Shown here in pieces: positions 8,144 to 20,382 of a DNA stretch of 64,000 nucleotides. The position numbers were made by a program, and so were the translations under genes. The notes below the pieces were generated by a model. It ran no database searches, was not told the DNA's origin, and saw only the letters and a program-made list of their open reading frames with translations. The DNA is from Pseudoxanthomonas spadix (lineage in GTDB: Bacteria > Pseudomonadota > Gammaproteobacteria > Xanthomonadales > Xanthomonadaceae). How positions within the stretch are numbered: the first letter of the stretch is position 1; every line of letters begins with the position of its first letter. Location: the NCBI RefSeq assembly GCF_003703395.1, contig NZ_RDQN01000003.1:248001-312000 (forward strand). Direction: 5' to 3'.

Positions 8144-8235
8144 GGCCCGGCCATGGCATCGCACCCTTCACTGCCGTGGAATCCGGTCTTGCGCTGCGAC
8201 GCTGAAGCAACCAGCACGCGGCAGGCGGCGCGCTG

Positions 8236-9666
8236 ATGCTCTGGGCCTGCATCCTGCTGCCGCACCTGGCGATGGACAGCGTCCTGCGCCGCCGCCCGGA
8301 CCCGGCAACCGATACGCCCCTGGTGCTGGTCGAAGGCCCGGCGCAGCTGCGCCGCCTGCATTCGGTCAACGCCGCCGCCGCGCAGGCGGGCCTGAAAGCC
8401 GGCATGCGCCTGTCCGCCGCGCATGCGCTGATGGCCAAGGTGGAGACGGTCGATTTTGATCCGCGCGAGCAGGCGCGCAGCCAGTGCTTGCTGGCCAACT
8501 GGGCCTACCGGCACAGCTCGCTGGTCAGCCAGCAGTGGCCGCAGGCGATCGTGCTGGAGGCGCGCGCCTCGTTTCGCCTGTTCGGGCCATGGCCGCAGTT
8601 CGCCCGGCGCCTGCGCAACGAGCTGGCCGCGCTGGGCTTCCGTCATCGTCTGGCGCTGGCCCCCACGCCGCGCGCGGCCTACGTGCTGGCCGGGCTGGAA
8701 GACGGCCTGGCCATTGCCAGTATCGAACGGTTGCAGCAGGTGCTCGATGGGGTGTCGGTGCGGCGCGCGCACCTGCCCGAAGACAGCGGCGAACGGCTGC
8801 ATCGCATGGGGCTGCGCACGCTGGCTGCGCTGCGCGCACTGCCGCGCGATGCGCTGCGGCGGCGCTTCGGCGCGGGGCTGCTCGATCACCTGGATCGGCT
8901 GTACGGGCAGGCCGACGATCCGCTTGGCTGGTACAGGCCGCCGGATCATTTCGATGCGCGCGTGGAAATGGGCTACGAGGTCGAGAGTCACATGGCGCTG
9001 CTGTTCCCGCTGCGGCGCCTGATCGGCGAGCTGTGCATGTATCTGTCCATCCGCGACGGCGGCGTGCAGCATTTCCTATTGCGGCTGGAGCACGAGCACG
9101 GCCACAGCGACGTGGAGGTGGGCCTGCTGGCACCGGAGCGCGAGCAGGCGATGCTGTTCGAACTGGCCCGCAACCGGCTCGAGCGCGTGGCGATCGATCG
9201 CCCGGTGGTCGGCGTGCGCCTGCTGGCGCGGCAGCTGCCGCCATTCGTGCCGGCCGCGCGCGACCTGTTCGATCCACGCCCGCAGCAGGCGCTGGACTGG
9301 CCGCAGCTGCGCGAACGCCTGCGCGCGCGGCTGGGCGACCAGGCGGTGTATCGGGTCGAACCGGCCGGCGATCCGCGCCCGGAGCGCGCCTGGCGCCGCG
9401 CCAGCGGCGATGCACTGGCCGGTGGGGTGCAGAGCGCACCGGCACGCCCACCGCGTCCGGCCTGGCTGCTGCCGCAACCGGTGCCGCTGCAGGGCATGGC
9501 CAGGATCATCTCCGGCCCCGAGCGCCTGGAAAGCGGCTGGTGGGATGACGGCGACGCCCGCCGCGACTACTACGTGGTGGAAACCGTCCACGGCCAGCGC
9601 GCCTGGGCGTTCCAGCCGGCAGGCGTGCGCGATGCCGGCTGGATGCTGCATGGGTGGTTCGGGTGA
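8236..9666 (+). CDS. imuB: ImuB, inactive Y-family polymerase hub of the mutasome
   Basis: A 476-residue Y-family polymerase homologue that begins [13 protein letters not shown]. In active members the first strand carries the metal-binding Asp (for example DxDxFF); here it reads ILLPHLAMD and the catalytic acid cluster is not recognisable, as in ImuB, which binds the beta clamp, ImuA and DnaE2 rather than synthesising DNA. The thumb/little-finger region is present and the C-terminus ends in a tryptophan-rich stretch ([23 protein letters not shown]). About 90 bases separate it from imuA. The stop overlaps the dnaE2 start. Confidence 0.88.
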   Translation: MLWACILLPHLAMDSVLRRRPDPATDTPLVLVEGPAQLRRLHSVNAAAAQAGLKAGMRLSAAHALMAKVETVDFDPREQARSQCLLANWAYRHSSLVSQQWPQAIVLEARASFRLFGPWPQFARRLRNELAALGFRHRLALAPTPRAAYVLAGLEDGLAIASIERLQQVLDGVSVRRAHLPEDSGERLHRMGLRTLAALRALPRDALRRRFGAGLLDHLDRLYGQADDPLGWYRPPDHFDARVEMGYEVESHMALLFPLRRLIGELCMYLSIRDGGVQHFLLRLEHEHGHSDVEVGLLAPEREQAMLFELARNRLERVAIDRPVVGVRLLARQLPPFVPAARDLFDPRPQQALDWPQLRERLRARLGDQAVYRVEPAGDPRPERAWRRASGDALAGGVQSAPARPPRPAWLLPQPVPLQGMARIISGPERLESGWWDDGDARRDYYVVETVHGQRAWAFQPAGVRDAGWMLHGWFG

Positions 9667-12600
9667 GCCGGGAGGACACCATCGACGGGCTGGATCGCGA
9701 CACGCCCGGCGGCCGCATGCCGCGTGCCTGGCGCAGGCCTCCGCGCCTGCAGCAGGCGGCCAATGACGATCTGCTGCAGGGCGGCCAGGACGATGGCCTG
9801 CCGGCCTATGCCGAGCTGCATTGCCTGTCGGATTTCTCGTTCCTGCGTGGCGCCTCCGATGCAGCGGCGTTGTTCGAGCGCGCCGGCCGGTGTGGCTACC
9901 AAGCCCTGGCGATCACCGACGAATGCTCGCTGGCCGGCATCGTGCGCGGCTGGGAAGGGGCCCAGGCCACCGGCGTCAAGCTGATCGTCGGCAGCGAGTT
10001 CGCCCTGGTCGACGGCACCCGGTTCGTCCTGCTGGTGGAAACGCGCGCCGGCTACAGCCAGCTGTGCGCGCTGATCACCACCGCGCGGCGCGCGGCCACC
10101 AAAGGCCACTACACGCTGACCCGTGCCGATGTGCAGGCGCAGTTCGAAGATGCGGCGCCCGAGCTGTTCGCGCTGTGGCTGCCGGGCAGCCTGCCGCAGG
10201 CCGAAGCCGGGCGCTGGCTGCAGCAGGTGTTCGGTGAGCGCGCCTATCTGGCGGTGGAGCTGCACCGCGAGTGCGACGATGCAGCGCGGCTGGATGCGCT
10301 GCTGGCGCTCGCCCGCCAGCTGGACATGACGCCGCTGGCCAGCGGCGATGTGCACATGGCCAACCGCCGCGACCGCGCCTTGCAGGACACGCTCACCGCC
10401 ATCGGCCATGGCGTGCCGCTGGCCGAGGCCGGCGCGCTGCTGTTCCGCAACGGCGAGCGCCACCTGCGTTCGCGCCGGGCGCTGGGCAACATCTATCCGC
10501 CGCAACTGCTGCAGGCAGCGGTGGAACTGGCCCGGCGCTGCAGCCGATTCGATCTCAGGCGCGACGTGCGCTACGACTATCCGGCCGAGCTGGTGCCCGC
10601 CGGGCACACCGCGACCAGCCATCTGCGCACGCTGACCGAAGCCGGCATCGGCGAGCGCTGGGACGCGCGTGGGCTGAAAATCTCGGCCAAGGTCCGCCAG
10701 GACATCGAGCAGGAACTGGCGCTGATCGAGGAACTCGGGTACGAGGCGTTCTTCCTCACCGTCCATGACCTGGTGCGCTTTGCCAACGATCGGCAGATCC
10801 TGTGCCAGGGGCGTGGGTCTTCGGCCAATTCGGCGGTGTGCTACGCGCTGGGCATCACCGCCGTGGACCCGGAAGAAAACCGCCTGCTGATCTCCCGGTT
10901 CCTGTCCAAGGCACGCAACGAGCCGCCGGACATCGACGTGGATTTCGAGCACGAACGGCGCGAGGAAGTCATCCAGTACATCTATGGCAAGTATGGTCGG
11001 CATCGTGCGGCCCTGGCCGCCACGGTGATCTGCTATCGCGGCAAGAGCGCGGTGCGCGATGTCGCCAAGGCCTTCGGCCTGCCGCCGGATCAGATCTCGC
11101 TGCTGGCCAACTGTTTCGGCTGGGGCAATGAGCAGACGCCGATCGAACAGCGCCTGGAGGAAGCCGGGTTCGATCCGGCCAACCCGTTGATCGCCAAGAT
11201 CCTGGCGCTGACCGGGCAGCTGCAAGGCAAGCCGCGCCATCTCTCCCAGCATGTCGGCGGATTTGTCATCGCCGAGCAGGCCCTGTCCACCGTGGTGCCG
11301 GTGGAGAACGCGGCCATGGCCGATCGCACCATCATCCAGTGGGAAAAGGACGACCTGGAGACCATGGGCATGCTCAAGGTCGATTGCCTGGCCCTGGGCA
11401 TGCTGACCTGCATCCGCAAGACCCTGGACCTGATCCGGGTGCACCGCCGGCGCGATTACCAGCTCGACACCATTCCCCGGGAGGACGCGCAGACCTACGC
11501 GATGATCCAGCTGGCCGACACCGTGGGGGTGTTCCAGATCGAATCGCGTGCGCAGATGGCGATGCTGCCGCGGCTCAAGCCTGCAAGGTTCTACGACCTG
11601 GTGATCGAAGTGGCGATCGTGCGTCCCGGGCCGATCCAGGGCGCGATGGTCCATCCGTACCTGCGCCGTCGCCAGGGCCTGGAAAAGCCCACGTATCCTT
11701 CCCAGGGCGTGGAAGACATCCTCGGGCCAACCCTGGGCGTGCCCTTGTTCCAGGAACAGGTCATGGAACTGGTGATCCATGCCGGCTATTCGCCTGACCA
11801 GGCCGATGGCCTGCGCCGTTCGATGGCCGCCTGGAGGCGTGGCGGCGACATGGAATCCCATCGCGCGCGGATCCGTGCCTTGATGGAGCAAAAACACTAC
11901 GCCCCGGACTTCATCGACCAGATCTTCGAACAGATCAAGGGCTTTGGCTCCTACGGCTTTCCGCAGAGCCATGCCGCTTCGTTCGCCAAGCTGGTCTACG
12001 TCAGCTGCTGGCTGAAGCGGCACGAACCGGCCGCCTTTGCCTGCGGGCTATTGAATGCGCAGCCGATGGGGTTCTATTCGCCCAGCCAGATCGTGCAGGA
12101 CGCACGCCGTGGTCGCGCTGGCCGCAAGCCGATCCAGGTGCTGCCGGTGGACGTGACCTGCAGCGACTGGGACAACACGCTGGTCGGCGGCACACCCTGG
12201 CGCGGTGAGGATGACCAAGGCCAGCAGCCGGCTATCCGCCTGGGCCTGCGCCAGGTGGCAGGGCTATCGGGAAAAGCCGGGCTGGCGATCGTGGCCGCAC
12301 GTACGCGGCAGCCGTTTGGCGATGTCGCCGACCTGTGCCTGCGCGCGCAACTGGACGAAAAGGCCCGCACGGCACTGGCCGAAGCCGGCGCCCTGCACGC
12401 GCTGGTCGGCAACCGCAATGCCGCGCGCTGGGCGGTGGCCGGCATCGAACGCCAACGGCCGTTGCTGCCGGGCAGTCCCGAAGAACTGCAGGTCGAGCTG
12501 CCCGCGCCGCGCCTGGGCGAGCAGATCACCGCCGACTACCGCAGCCTCGGCCTGAGCCTGCAGGCCCATCCCCTGGCGCTGCTGCGCCCACGGCTGCGCG

Positions 12601-12929
12601 CCCAGCGCATCCTGGGCCTGCGCGAACTGCAGGGCCGACCCAGCGGCAGCGGCGTGCACGTGGCCGGGCTGGTGACCCAGCGCCAGCGCCCGGCCACGGC
12701 CAAGGGCACCTTCTTCGTCACCCTGGAGGACGAGCACGGCATGATCAACGTGATCGTGTGGCCGCACCTGGCCATGCGTCGGCGCCGCGCGCTGCTGGAG
12801 TCGCGCCTGCTGGCCGTGCGCGGGCGCTGGGAGCGGGTGGACGGGGTCGAACACCTGATCGCCGGCGACCTGCGCGACCTGAGCGCGCTGCTGGGTGAGC
12901 TGTCGCTGCCGTCGCGGGATTTCCGATGA
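9663..12929 (+). CDS. dnaE2: DnaE2, error-prone DNA polymerase III alpha-type subunit
   Basis: About 1088 residues, the usual DnaE2 length (shorter than DnaE1). The PHP domain starts at [17 protein letters not shown]; the polymerase palm has the catalytic [15 protein letters not shown] motif; a helix-hairpin-helix region and an OB fold ([15 protein letters not shown]) close the protein. It performs translesion synthesis under SOS control with ImuA and ImuB. The GTG at 9663 overlaps the imuB stop as GTGA, implying translational coupling; an in-frame GTG at 9654 is an alternative. The stop overlaps alkB as ATGA. Nothing is missing in the active site. Confidence 0.93.
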   Translation: MSREDTIDGLDRDTPGGRMPRAWRRPPRLQQAANDDLLQGGQDDGLPAYAELHCLSDFSFLRGASDAAALFERAGRCGYQALAITDECSLAGIVRGWEGAQATGVKLIVGSEFALVDGTRFVLLVETRAGYSQLCALITTARRAATKGHYTLTRADVQAQFEDAAPELFALWLPGSLPQAEAGRWLQQVFGERAYLAVELHRECDDAARLDALLALARQLDMTPLASGDVHMANRRDRALQDTLTAIGHGVPLAEAGALLFRNGERHLRSRRALGNIYPPQLLQAAVELARRCSRFDLRRDVRYDYPAELVPAGHTATSHLRTLTEAGIGERWDARGLKISAKVRQDIEQELALIEELGYEAFFLTVHDLVRFANDRQILCQGRGSSANSAVCYALGITAVDPEENRLLISRFLSKARNEPPDIDVDFEHERREEVIQYIYGKYGRHRAALAATVICYRGKSAVRDVAKAFGLPPDQISLLANCFGWGNEQTPIEQRLEEAGFDPANPLIAKILALTGQLQGKPRHLSQHVGGFVIAEQALSTVVPVENAAMADRTIIQWEKDDLETMGMLKVDCLALGMLTCIRKTLDLIRVHRRRDYQLDTIPREDAQTYAMIQLADTVGVFQIESRAQMAMLPRLKPARFYDLVIEVAIVRPGPIQGAMVHPYLRRRQGLEKPTYPSQGVEDILGPTLGVPLFQEQVMELVIHAGYSPDQADGLRRSMAAWRRGGDMESHRARIRALMEQKHYAPDFIDQIFEQIKGFGSYGFPQSHAASFAKLVYVSCWLKRHEPAAFACGLLNAQPMGFYSPSQIVQDARRGRAGRKPIQVLPVDVTCSDWDNTLVGGTPWRGEDDQGQQPAIRLGLRQVAGLSGKAGLAIVAARTRQPFGDVADLCLRAQLDEKARTALAEAGALHALVGNRNAARWAVAGIERQRPLLPGSPEELQVELPAPRLGEQITADYRSLGLSLQAHPLALLRPRLRAQRILGLRELQGRPSGSGVHVAGLVTQRQRPATAKGTFFVTLEDEHGMINVIVWPHLAMRRRRALLESRLLAVRGRWERVDGVEHLIAGDLRDLSALLGELSLPSRDFR

Positions 12930-13507
12930 ACGCACACCCGCAGGATCTGTTTGCGCCGCAGCCGTTGACGGTGTTCGACGATGCAGAAGGCGGCATGCGC
13001 TACTGGCCGGGCGTGGTCGATCCGGCCACCGCCGCGCGCTGGTTCGACACGCTGCGCGAGCAGGTGGACTGGAAGCACGAGCGGCGGCCGATGTACGAGC
13101 GCATCGTCCAGGTGCCGCGCCTGCGTGCCGGCTATCGCCTGGATGCGCTGCCGGCGCAGCTGCCGCTGGCGCAGATGCTGGCCGTGGTCCAGGGCAGGGT
13201 GCCGGCGCCGTACACCGAGGTGGGATTGAACTTCTACCGCGACGGCCGCGACAGCGTGGCCATGCATCACGACAAGCTGCACATGCTGGTCCCGGGCCAG
13301 CCGATCGCGCTGCTGTCGCTGGGCGGCCCGCGGCGCATGCGGATCCGCGCCATGCACACACCCAGGACCTGGTCGCTGGAGCTGGCGCCGGGCAGCCTGT
13401 TGATGATGAGCCACGCCTCCCAGCGCACCCACCAGCACGGCATCCCCAAGGTCGCAGGTCCGGTGGCGCCGCGGATGAGTGTGGTATTGCGCGCACGCCC
13501 GGATTGA
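12926..13507 (+). CDS. alkB: AlkB, 2-oxoglutarate/Fe(II)-dependent DNA/RNA alkylation repair dioxygenase
   Basis: A 193-residue AlkB-family enzyme that removes 1-methyladenine and 3-methylcytosine by oxidative demethylation. The core is clear: [10 protein letters not shown], then H114 and D116 of the HxD iron motif, RMRIR, the distal His in THQHGIPK, and the 2-oxoglutarate-binding arginines in RMSVVLR. Its ATG overlaps the dnaE2 stop (ATGA), so it is the last gene of the lexA2-imuA-imuB-dnaE2 operon and should be induced with it. This couples error-free reversal of alkylation to error-prone bypass. Confidence 0.9.
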   Translation: MNAHPQDLFAPQPLTVFDDAEGGMRYWPGVVDPATAARWFDTLREQVDWKHERRPMYERIVQVPRLRAGYRLDALPAQLPLAQMLAVVQGRVPAPYTEVGLNFYRDGRDSVAMHHDKLHMLVPGQPIALLSLGGPRRMRIRAMHTPRTWSLELAPGSLLMMSHASQRTHQHGIPKVAGPVAPRMSVVLRARPD

Positions 13508-13624
13508 GACCGGCGTTGAAGATTGGAGATGCGGTGCAACGCCGCGCTTGTGGTGGCGCCGCAGGTCCGGTAGATCGGGCGCAGGCCTTCCATCTGGAAG
13601 GCTCAGGAACAGGGGCGTCACACC

Positions 13625-14413
13625 ATGCAGCATTTCATCACCTTGGCCGGTCAGCGCGCAGCTGACGGCTTGGTCGTATCGTCATCCAGCGTGGGCGCCA
13701 CGCGCCTGGCACAGGTCTATCGCGAGCAGGGCTTCCGCGTCGAGCAGCTCGCGCCCGCTGCCGATGCCGCGGATGAGGCGCCGGATGCCGCGCTGGTGCT
13801 CCATCGCGGCGGTGACAGCGTGCTGGTGCATGCCTACTGTCGAGCCCAGGCGCCGCTGGCGTCGCAGGCCGTGGGCCACCTGGCCCAGGCGTTGTTCGAT
13901 GCCGGTGCCGATTCGGCAGTGCTGGTCGGCCGCTCGGGCTTCAGCGTCGGTGCGCGCCGCGCGGCCGCGCGCCTGGGCCGGATCGCGCTGCTGGACGGGG
14001 CCGCGCTGCAGGCGATGACCGGTGGCAGCGAAGCCGACGCCTGGGACTTGCTGGCAACGCCGGACGCACTGCCCGGCACGCTGCCGCGCGATGCAGGCCG
14101 TCCCGGCTGGCCGATGCGCCTGGCAATCGGCATGGGTGGCCTGGCCATGGCGGCCACGATGGCCTTCGCCTCGGTGCCGGCCCTGCGCGGCGAACTCCTG
14201 CAGCTGCTATTCAAGCCGAGCGTGTCGGCCGTGGTCGCCCCGCCGTCGCAGGCCGACGAGCCCTGGCTGGCGCCTTCCCAGTCGCGATCGGGCGAGCTGG
14301 CACTGAAGGCGGCCGCCGCCGATGCCGCTCCGCGCATGCAGCAGGCTGTTCATGAGACCACCGGCGAGCTGCCGGCCAACTTCAACCAGGCCCTGGCCGC
14401 GCCGCGCCTGTAA
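13625..14413 (+). CDS. Mrr-fold membrane protein with degenerate nuclease site
   Basis: A 262-residue protein without an obvious name. Residues 1-135 align by eye with the Mrr-type domain of the protein at 890: SVLVHAYC matches YVVVQCKH, AVLVGRSGFS matches AILVTSGEFT, and IALLDGAAL matches ITLIDGQAA. The catalytic D and QxK are replaced by A56 and H69-A-Y71, so it is probably not a nuclease. A hydrophobic span near residues 164-182 (MGGLAMAATMAFASV) is followed by an Ala/Pro-rich tail. It may have become a DNA-binding or regulatory membrane protein. It stands alone about 115 bases after alkB. Confidence 0.6.
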   Translation: MQHFITLAGQRAADGLVVSSSSVGATRLAQVYREQGFRVEQLAPAADAADEAPDAALVLHRGGDSVLVHAYCRAQAPLASQAVGHLAQALFDAGADSAVLVGRSGFSVGARRAAARLGRIALLDGAALQAMTGGSEADAWDLLATPDALPGTLPRDAGRPGWPMRLAIGMGGLAMAATMAFASVPALRGELLQLLFKPSVSAVVAPPSQADEPWLAPSQSRSGELALKAAAADAAPRMQQAVHETTGELPANFNQALAAPRL

Positions 14414-14489
14414 GGTGGTTTCACGCCGCGCTGCCGCGGCCATGACGCGGCAGCGCGCAGACTGGCAGCTCCCGTCAGGAGTGCCCGCG

Positions 14490-14639
14490 ATGCCTGGTCT
14501 TCCCATCGATCCGATCCCGCCGTCCGACATGGACCCGCATGCCGCCGAACCGATGCCTGCACCGTCGCCGGCCCGGCACGACGACCAGGACCAGCAAGAG
14601 CCCCAGGTTGACCCCGGGCTGCATCACCGGCCGTTGTAG
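14490..14639 (+). CDS. Small Pro/Asp-rich hypothetical protein
   Basis: A 49-codon frame beginning MPGLPIDPIPPSDMDP and ending GLHHRPL, with a good ribosome binding site (CAGGAG) ten bases upstream of the ATG. The composition (Pro, Asp, His, Gln) predicts a disordered soluble peptide. Similar small proline-rich proteins are common beside stress genes in this bacterial group, and the 63-residue protein at 15387 has the same character. No homology can be claimed; reality of the gene rests on the ribosome site and context. Confidence 0.4.
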   Translation: MPGLPIDPIPPSDMDPHAAEPMPAPSPARHDDQDQQEPQVDPGLHHRPL

Positions 14640-14856
14640 GTCTTTGAGCCAGCCCGCCTGCGTGCCTTGAGCGGCGAAAGCAGCGCGAAGTCGCCTCGCG
14701 GTGTGCAAGCGGCTTTGAGCCCCCCGGGCCATTCGGCCACTCCTGGCGCTCCTGGTGTTAACGCCCCATGCGCATGGCAGGCCCGGGATGAGACGACGTG
14801 TTTACTCCGTCATTGCTACATCTGCATGGGTCACTGCCACCGCAGGGAGACCTCAC

Positions 14857-15363
14857 ATGCCAGAAGCCAGTACCCGCAAGGCTGCCGCCAGGGACAAGCG
14901 CCAGGGCAAGTCGGCCAGCACCCAGGCCGGCGAATACGTGCACGAGGAAATCGAACACGTCCGGCACGGCCAACATGGTGTCAAGAACACCAGGCAGGCC
15001 ATCGCCATCGGCCTGTCCAAGGCGCGTCGCGACGGGGTGCCCGTCGAGCCCTCCAGGTCCGCATCCAAGGCCACCAGGGAAAAGGCCGGGCAAGACAGCC
15101 AGGCGGCGAAGAAAACCACCCACAAGCCCGCCACCAAACGCTCGGCGGGGGCCCGCAAGGCGCTCAAGACCGCCAGCAAGGCCACCACGGCACGCAAGAC
15201 GGTTGGCAAGCAGGCGCTTTCCGCCCAGGCCAGCAAGGCCGCCAGCAAGCGCACGGCCGCCAGCCGTTCGGCTGCTGCAAGGAAAGCCTCCACCACCAAG
15301 GGCCCGGCCGTGCGCAAGGCGGCAGCCAGGAAGGCCGCACGCACGCGCAAGCAGGTTGCGTGA
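14857..15363 (+). CDS. DUF6496 domain protein with histone-like Lys/Ala tail
   Basis: A 168-residue basic protein, preceded by AGGGAGA. Residues 20-65 match DUF6496 (STQAGEYVHEEIEHVRHGQH followed by RQAIAIGLSKARRDG). From about residue 65 to the end it is almost only Ala, Lys, Arg, Ser and Thr in KKxxxKxxxxR-like repeats, resembling histone H1-type and HupB-type C-terminal tails that bind DNA. The likely role is nucleoid association under stress; the DUF itself has no established activity. It is followed after 23 bases by another small gene and then by a DUF4142 gene, possibly one operon. Confidence 0.75.
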   Translation: MPEASTRKAAARDKRQGKSASTQAGEYVHEEIEHVRHGQHGVKNTRQAIAIGLSKARRDGVPVEPSRSASKATREKAGQDSQAAKKTTHKPATKRSAGARKALKTASKATTARKTVGKQALSAQASKAASKRTAASRSAAARKASTTKGPAVRKAAARKAARTRKQVA

Positions 15364-15386
15364 GCCCTCAACCCCAGGAGCATTCC

Positions 15387-15578
15387 ATGACCCAGCCAGG
15401 ACCGGACAAACAGGCGCCGATACCGCGGCACAACGCCATCGAACGTGAGCGCATGCCCGACGGCCAGCCGCCGCTGCGCGGCGAGCAACCCGGCAAGCGG
15501 ACCAACGACGAACGTAATGATCCCCACGCCCAGCCGGCCTCCGTGGACGGGATGCCGCATCCGCCGCGCACGCCCTGA
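15387..15578 (+). CDS. Small hydrophilic hypothetical protein
   Basis: A 63-residue, strongly hydrophilic, Pro/Asn/Arg-rich frame (MTQPGPDKQAPIPRHNAIER ... PHPPRTP) with a clear ribosome site, CCAGGAG, eight bases before the ATG. It follows the DUF6496 gene by 23 bases. Predicted disordered and probably a small stress protein. No family was recognised. The frame can be extended upstream without a stop, but the ribosome site and the DUF6496 gene support this start. Confidence 0.5.
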   Translation: MTQPGPDKQAPIPRHNAIERERMPDGQPPLRGEQPGKRTNDERNDPHAQPASVDGMPHPPRTP

Positions 15579-15668
15579 TCCAAACGGACGGCAGCGATTG
15601 TCCGCCCTGGTTCCAAACACGCGGGTGCCAGGCTGAACCCAGCCGCGCCACGCCAGGAGACAGACCTC

Positions 15669-16223
15669 ATGCATGCTTCCGCCTCGCGCGCCGCCGGCGT
15701 GCTGTTGTTACTGGCCGGCGGCACGGTGATCGCCACCAATGCGATCGCCTCCGACACGGCGCCACCTGCCCAGGGCCAGGCACGTCCGACCGACGAGGAA
15801 AGCCTCGCCCTGGTCCAGGCGATCAACCTGCACGAGATCGAATTGGCCAAGCTCGCCTTGACCCGTCCGGCCGCCCAGACCACCCAGGCCATGGCGACCA
15901 TGCTGGTGCAGGAACACACCCGGAACGAGGCCGCGCAGGCCAGGCTGGGCATCGCGCCCGGCCAGACCCAGGCGGTGCTGGCCCTGCAGCGTCAGCAGCA
16001 GGCCGAAACCGATACGCTGATTGCGCTGGCACCTGATGCCTTCGAGCACGCCTACATCGATGCGATGGTCAAGGATCACATGGCAGCCAAGGATCTGCTG
16101 GACGAGCGCGCCGGCCTTGCGCGTTCGGCGCCGGTGCGCGCGTATCTGGTACAGACCCGCACCGCGGTGGAGGACCACCTGAGCCAGGCGCGCAAGCTGC
16201 AAAATGGCGCGGTGGGCAAGTAA
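15669..16223 (+). CDS. DUF4142 secreted protein
   Basis: A 184-residue exported protein with an N-terminal signal sequence (SRAAGVLLLLAGGTVIATNAIAS) and a helical DUF4142 domain: EESLALVQAINLHEIELAKLAL near residue 43, MLVQEHTRNEAAQ and a C-terminal helix DHLSQARKLQ. DUF4142 proteins are ferritin-like helical bundles in the periplasm without a firmly known role, frequently near stress genes. A ribosome site (AGGAGA) lies upstream of the ATG. It may be co-transcribed with the preceding small genes. Confidence 0.8.
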   Translation: MHASASRAAGVLLLLAGGTVIATNAIASDTAPPAQGQARPTDEESLALVQAINLHEIELAKLALTRPAAQTTQAMATMLVQEHTRNEAAQARLGIAPGQTQAVLALQRQQQAETDTLIALAPDAFEHAYIDAMVKDHMAAKDLLDERAGLARSAPVRAYLVQTRTAVEDHLSQARKLQNGAVGK

Positions 16224-16296
16224 TCGCGCCATCTTTTTTTCACATCCCGGCCGCTCCTGCGTCTTTAACCTCACTGGGTCTTCCAGAGGCGTTGCG

Positions 16297-18225
16297 ATGC
16301 ACGGAAATTTATTGGGCCGCACAGCAAGTGCGGCGGCGACCATCGTCTCGGGCCATGGCCTGGAAGCCCTGCGGCCCAACGGTGTGCTGTACCAGGCCCA
16401 GGCCGTCGCGCCTGGCGAACGCCGTGTGCCCGATGACCCGAGAGCCCGCGCCTTGCTCGGGCTGGAAGGCGTGGACCGGCACAGCTGGTGGCATGCGGTG
16501 CTGGCGCAGGACCTGGACGGCGCGCTGGCGGGCTATCTGCAGTTCATCACTGCCGGTGAAAGCCTGGATATCCAATACCGCATTCAGCTGCCCGATGGCA
16601 GCCAGCGCTGGCTGCGCGACCGTGCACGCGTGGTGGAGCGCGCCGGCGACGGCGTGCCGCTGCGGCTGTTTGGCGTCATCGACGATGTCACCGCGTGCAA
16701 TAGCTTGCAGCGTCGTGCCCAGGAGGCGTCGGACAAGTATCGGCTGCTGTTCGATTCAATCGACGCCGGCTTCTGCGTGATCGAGGTGCTTTTCGATGCC
16801 GCCGGCGAGCCGGAGGATTACCGCTTCCTGGAAGTGAATGCTGCCTTCGAGGGCATCACCGGCATCCGCGACGGGGTAGGGCGCAGGATGCGCGAATTCG
16901 CCGGCACCCATGAGCGGCACTGGTTCGAAACCTACGGACGGATCGCACGCACCGGCATTCCCGAGCGCTTTGAGAACAGCGCCGAGCAACTGGGCTTTTA
17001 CTACGATGTCTATGCCTTTCGGGTCGGCGACCCGGGGCTCAACCAGGTCGGGGTGCTGTTCACCGACATCACCCAGCGCAAGCGCGCGGAGGACGCGCTG
17101 CGCGAGGATGGCCGGCGCAAGACCGAGTTCATCGCCATGCTGGCCCATGAACTGCGCAACCCCCTGGCCACCATCACCAGCGGCCTGCAGGCCATGAAGC
17201 TGGGCAGTCACGGCGTGGCCTCGCACCCGGCCACGGCGATGATGGAGCGCCAGGTCGGGCAGATGCGGCGCCTGCTGGATGACCTGCTGGACATCAACCG
17301 CATCACCCTGGGCAAGGTCCACCTGCGCCGCGAACGCTGCGACCTGGTCCAGCTGCTGCGCCAGGTGTCCGAGGCATTCCAGCCGCACTACGACCAGCAG
17401 GGCCTGGTGCTGGACTGGGCCTGGCCGGTGCAGCCGCTGTGGGTCAAGGCCGATCCGGCGCGCCTGATGCAGGTGTTCGGCAACCTGCTCAGTAATGCCG
17501 CCAAGTTCAGCAATCCCGGCGGGCGGGTGACGCTGTCGCTGCAGCACGATGGACAACAGGCCGTGATCCAGGTGCGCGACCAGGGCGTGGGCATCGAGGC
17601 GGCGCAGCTGGAGAGCATCTTCGAGCTGTTCGCCCAGGTGGACAGCGAGCGCAATGCCTCCTCGGGCGGACTGGGGGTGGGCATTGCCCTGGCGCGTCAG
17701 CTGGTGGAGATGCACCAGGGCCAGATCCTGGCCCACAGCGACGGCCTGGGCCACGGCAGCACCTTTACCGTGTGCCTGCCGCTGGACCTGCAATCCAGCG
17801 CGCCGCCGGCCCTCGCCCCGCCCGAAGAACCGGTGCCTGCCAACGATGGCGTCCTGCACATCCTGCTGATCGACGACAACCATGATGCGGCCGATTCGAT
17901 CAGCATGGTCCTGGAGCTGCTGGGCCACCGGGTGACCACGTGCTATAGCGGCCAGCAGGGCCTGGACGCGCTGGCGGCGGCGCGCCCGGACCTGGTGTTC
18001 ACCGACATCGGCATGCCGGGCATGGACGGACACGAAGTGTGTCGGCGGATGCGGGCGATGAGCGAGGGCGCGCCGCTGAAGATCGTCGCACTGACCGGCT
18101 GGGGCACCCTGGAAGACCGCGCGCAGAGCGCGCAAGCCGGCTTCGACTACCACTTGGTCAAGCCGATTACCACGGCCAAGCTGCGCGAAGCGCTGGGCAT
18201 CATCTCCGGCCGCCTGCCGGCCTGA
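16297..18225 (+). CDS. PAS-containing hybrid sensor histidine kinase / response regulator
   Basis: A 642-residue cytoplasmic sensor with no membrane span. It has two PAS-type regions: residues about 30-135 (ending LRLFGVIDDVT) and 150-255 (YRLLFDSIDAGFCVIEV, ending VLFTDITQRKRAE). A HisKA domain carries H284 in MLAHELRNPLATI, and a HATPase_c domain has LLSNAAKFSNPGG, DQGVGI and GLGVGIALARQL. A C-terminal receiver domain has the DD pair in LLIDDNHDA and phosphoacceptor D570 in FTDIGMPG. It would autophosphorylate and pass phosphate to its own receiver. The ATG at 16297 follows CCAGAGGCG; longer frames read into the DUF4142 gene. Target unknown. Confidence 0.88.
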   Translation: MHGNLLGRTASAAATIVSGHGLEALRPNGVLYQAQAVAPGERRVPDDPRARALLGLEGVDRHSWWHAVLAQDLDGALAGYLQFITAGESLDIQYRIQLPDGSQRWLRDRARVVERAGDGVPLRLFGVIDDVTACNSLQRRAQEASDKYRLLFDSIDAGFCVIEVLFDAAGEPEDYRFLEVNAAFEGITGIRDGVGRRMREFAGTHERHWFETYGRIARTGIPERFENSAEQLGFYYDVYAFRVGDPGLNQVGVLFTDITQRKRAEDALREDGRRKTEFIAMLAHELRNPLATITSGLQAMKLGSHGVASHPATAMMERQVGQMRRLLDDLLDINRITLGKVHLRRERCDLVQLLRQVSEAFQPHYDQQGLVLDWAWPVQPLWVKADPARLMQVFGNLLSNAAKFSNPGGRVTLSLQHDGQQAVIQVRDQGVGIEAAQLESIFELFAQVDSERNASSGGLGVGIALARQLVEMHQGQILAHSDGLGHGSTFTVCLPLDLQSSAPPALAPPEEPVPANDGVLHILLIDDNHDAADSISMVLELLGHRVTTCYSGQQGLDALAAARPDLVFTDIGMPGMDGHEVCRRMRAMSEGAPLKIVALTGWGTLEDRAQSAQAGFDYHLVKPITTAKLREALGIISGRLPA

Positions 18226-18241
18226 TCCAAATCCGCGCATC

Positions 18242-18276
18242 AAAAAAAACAAGGCCGCGGGGCTGCCGCGGCCTTG
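18242..18276 (-). terminator. Rho-independent terminator of katE
   Basis: CAAGGCCGCGG (18250-18260), loop GGCTG and CCGCGGCCTTG (18266-18276) form a perfect 11-bp stem. On the minus strand it is followed by eight T residues, giving a strong terminator for the catalase gene. It also lies just after the histidine-kinase stop and may partly serve that strand. Confidence 0.88.
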
Positions 18277-18300
18277 TTGCCTGTCGTGCGGGCCGGGCGA

Positions 18301-20382
<2,082 letters not shown>

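Noticed and set aside
9570-12023. Long minus-strand frame opposite dnaE2
   Set aside because: No domain is recognisable and it is antisense to a gene with clear polymerase motifs.
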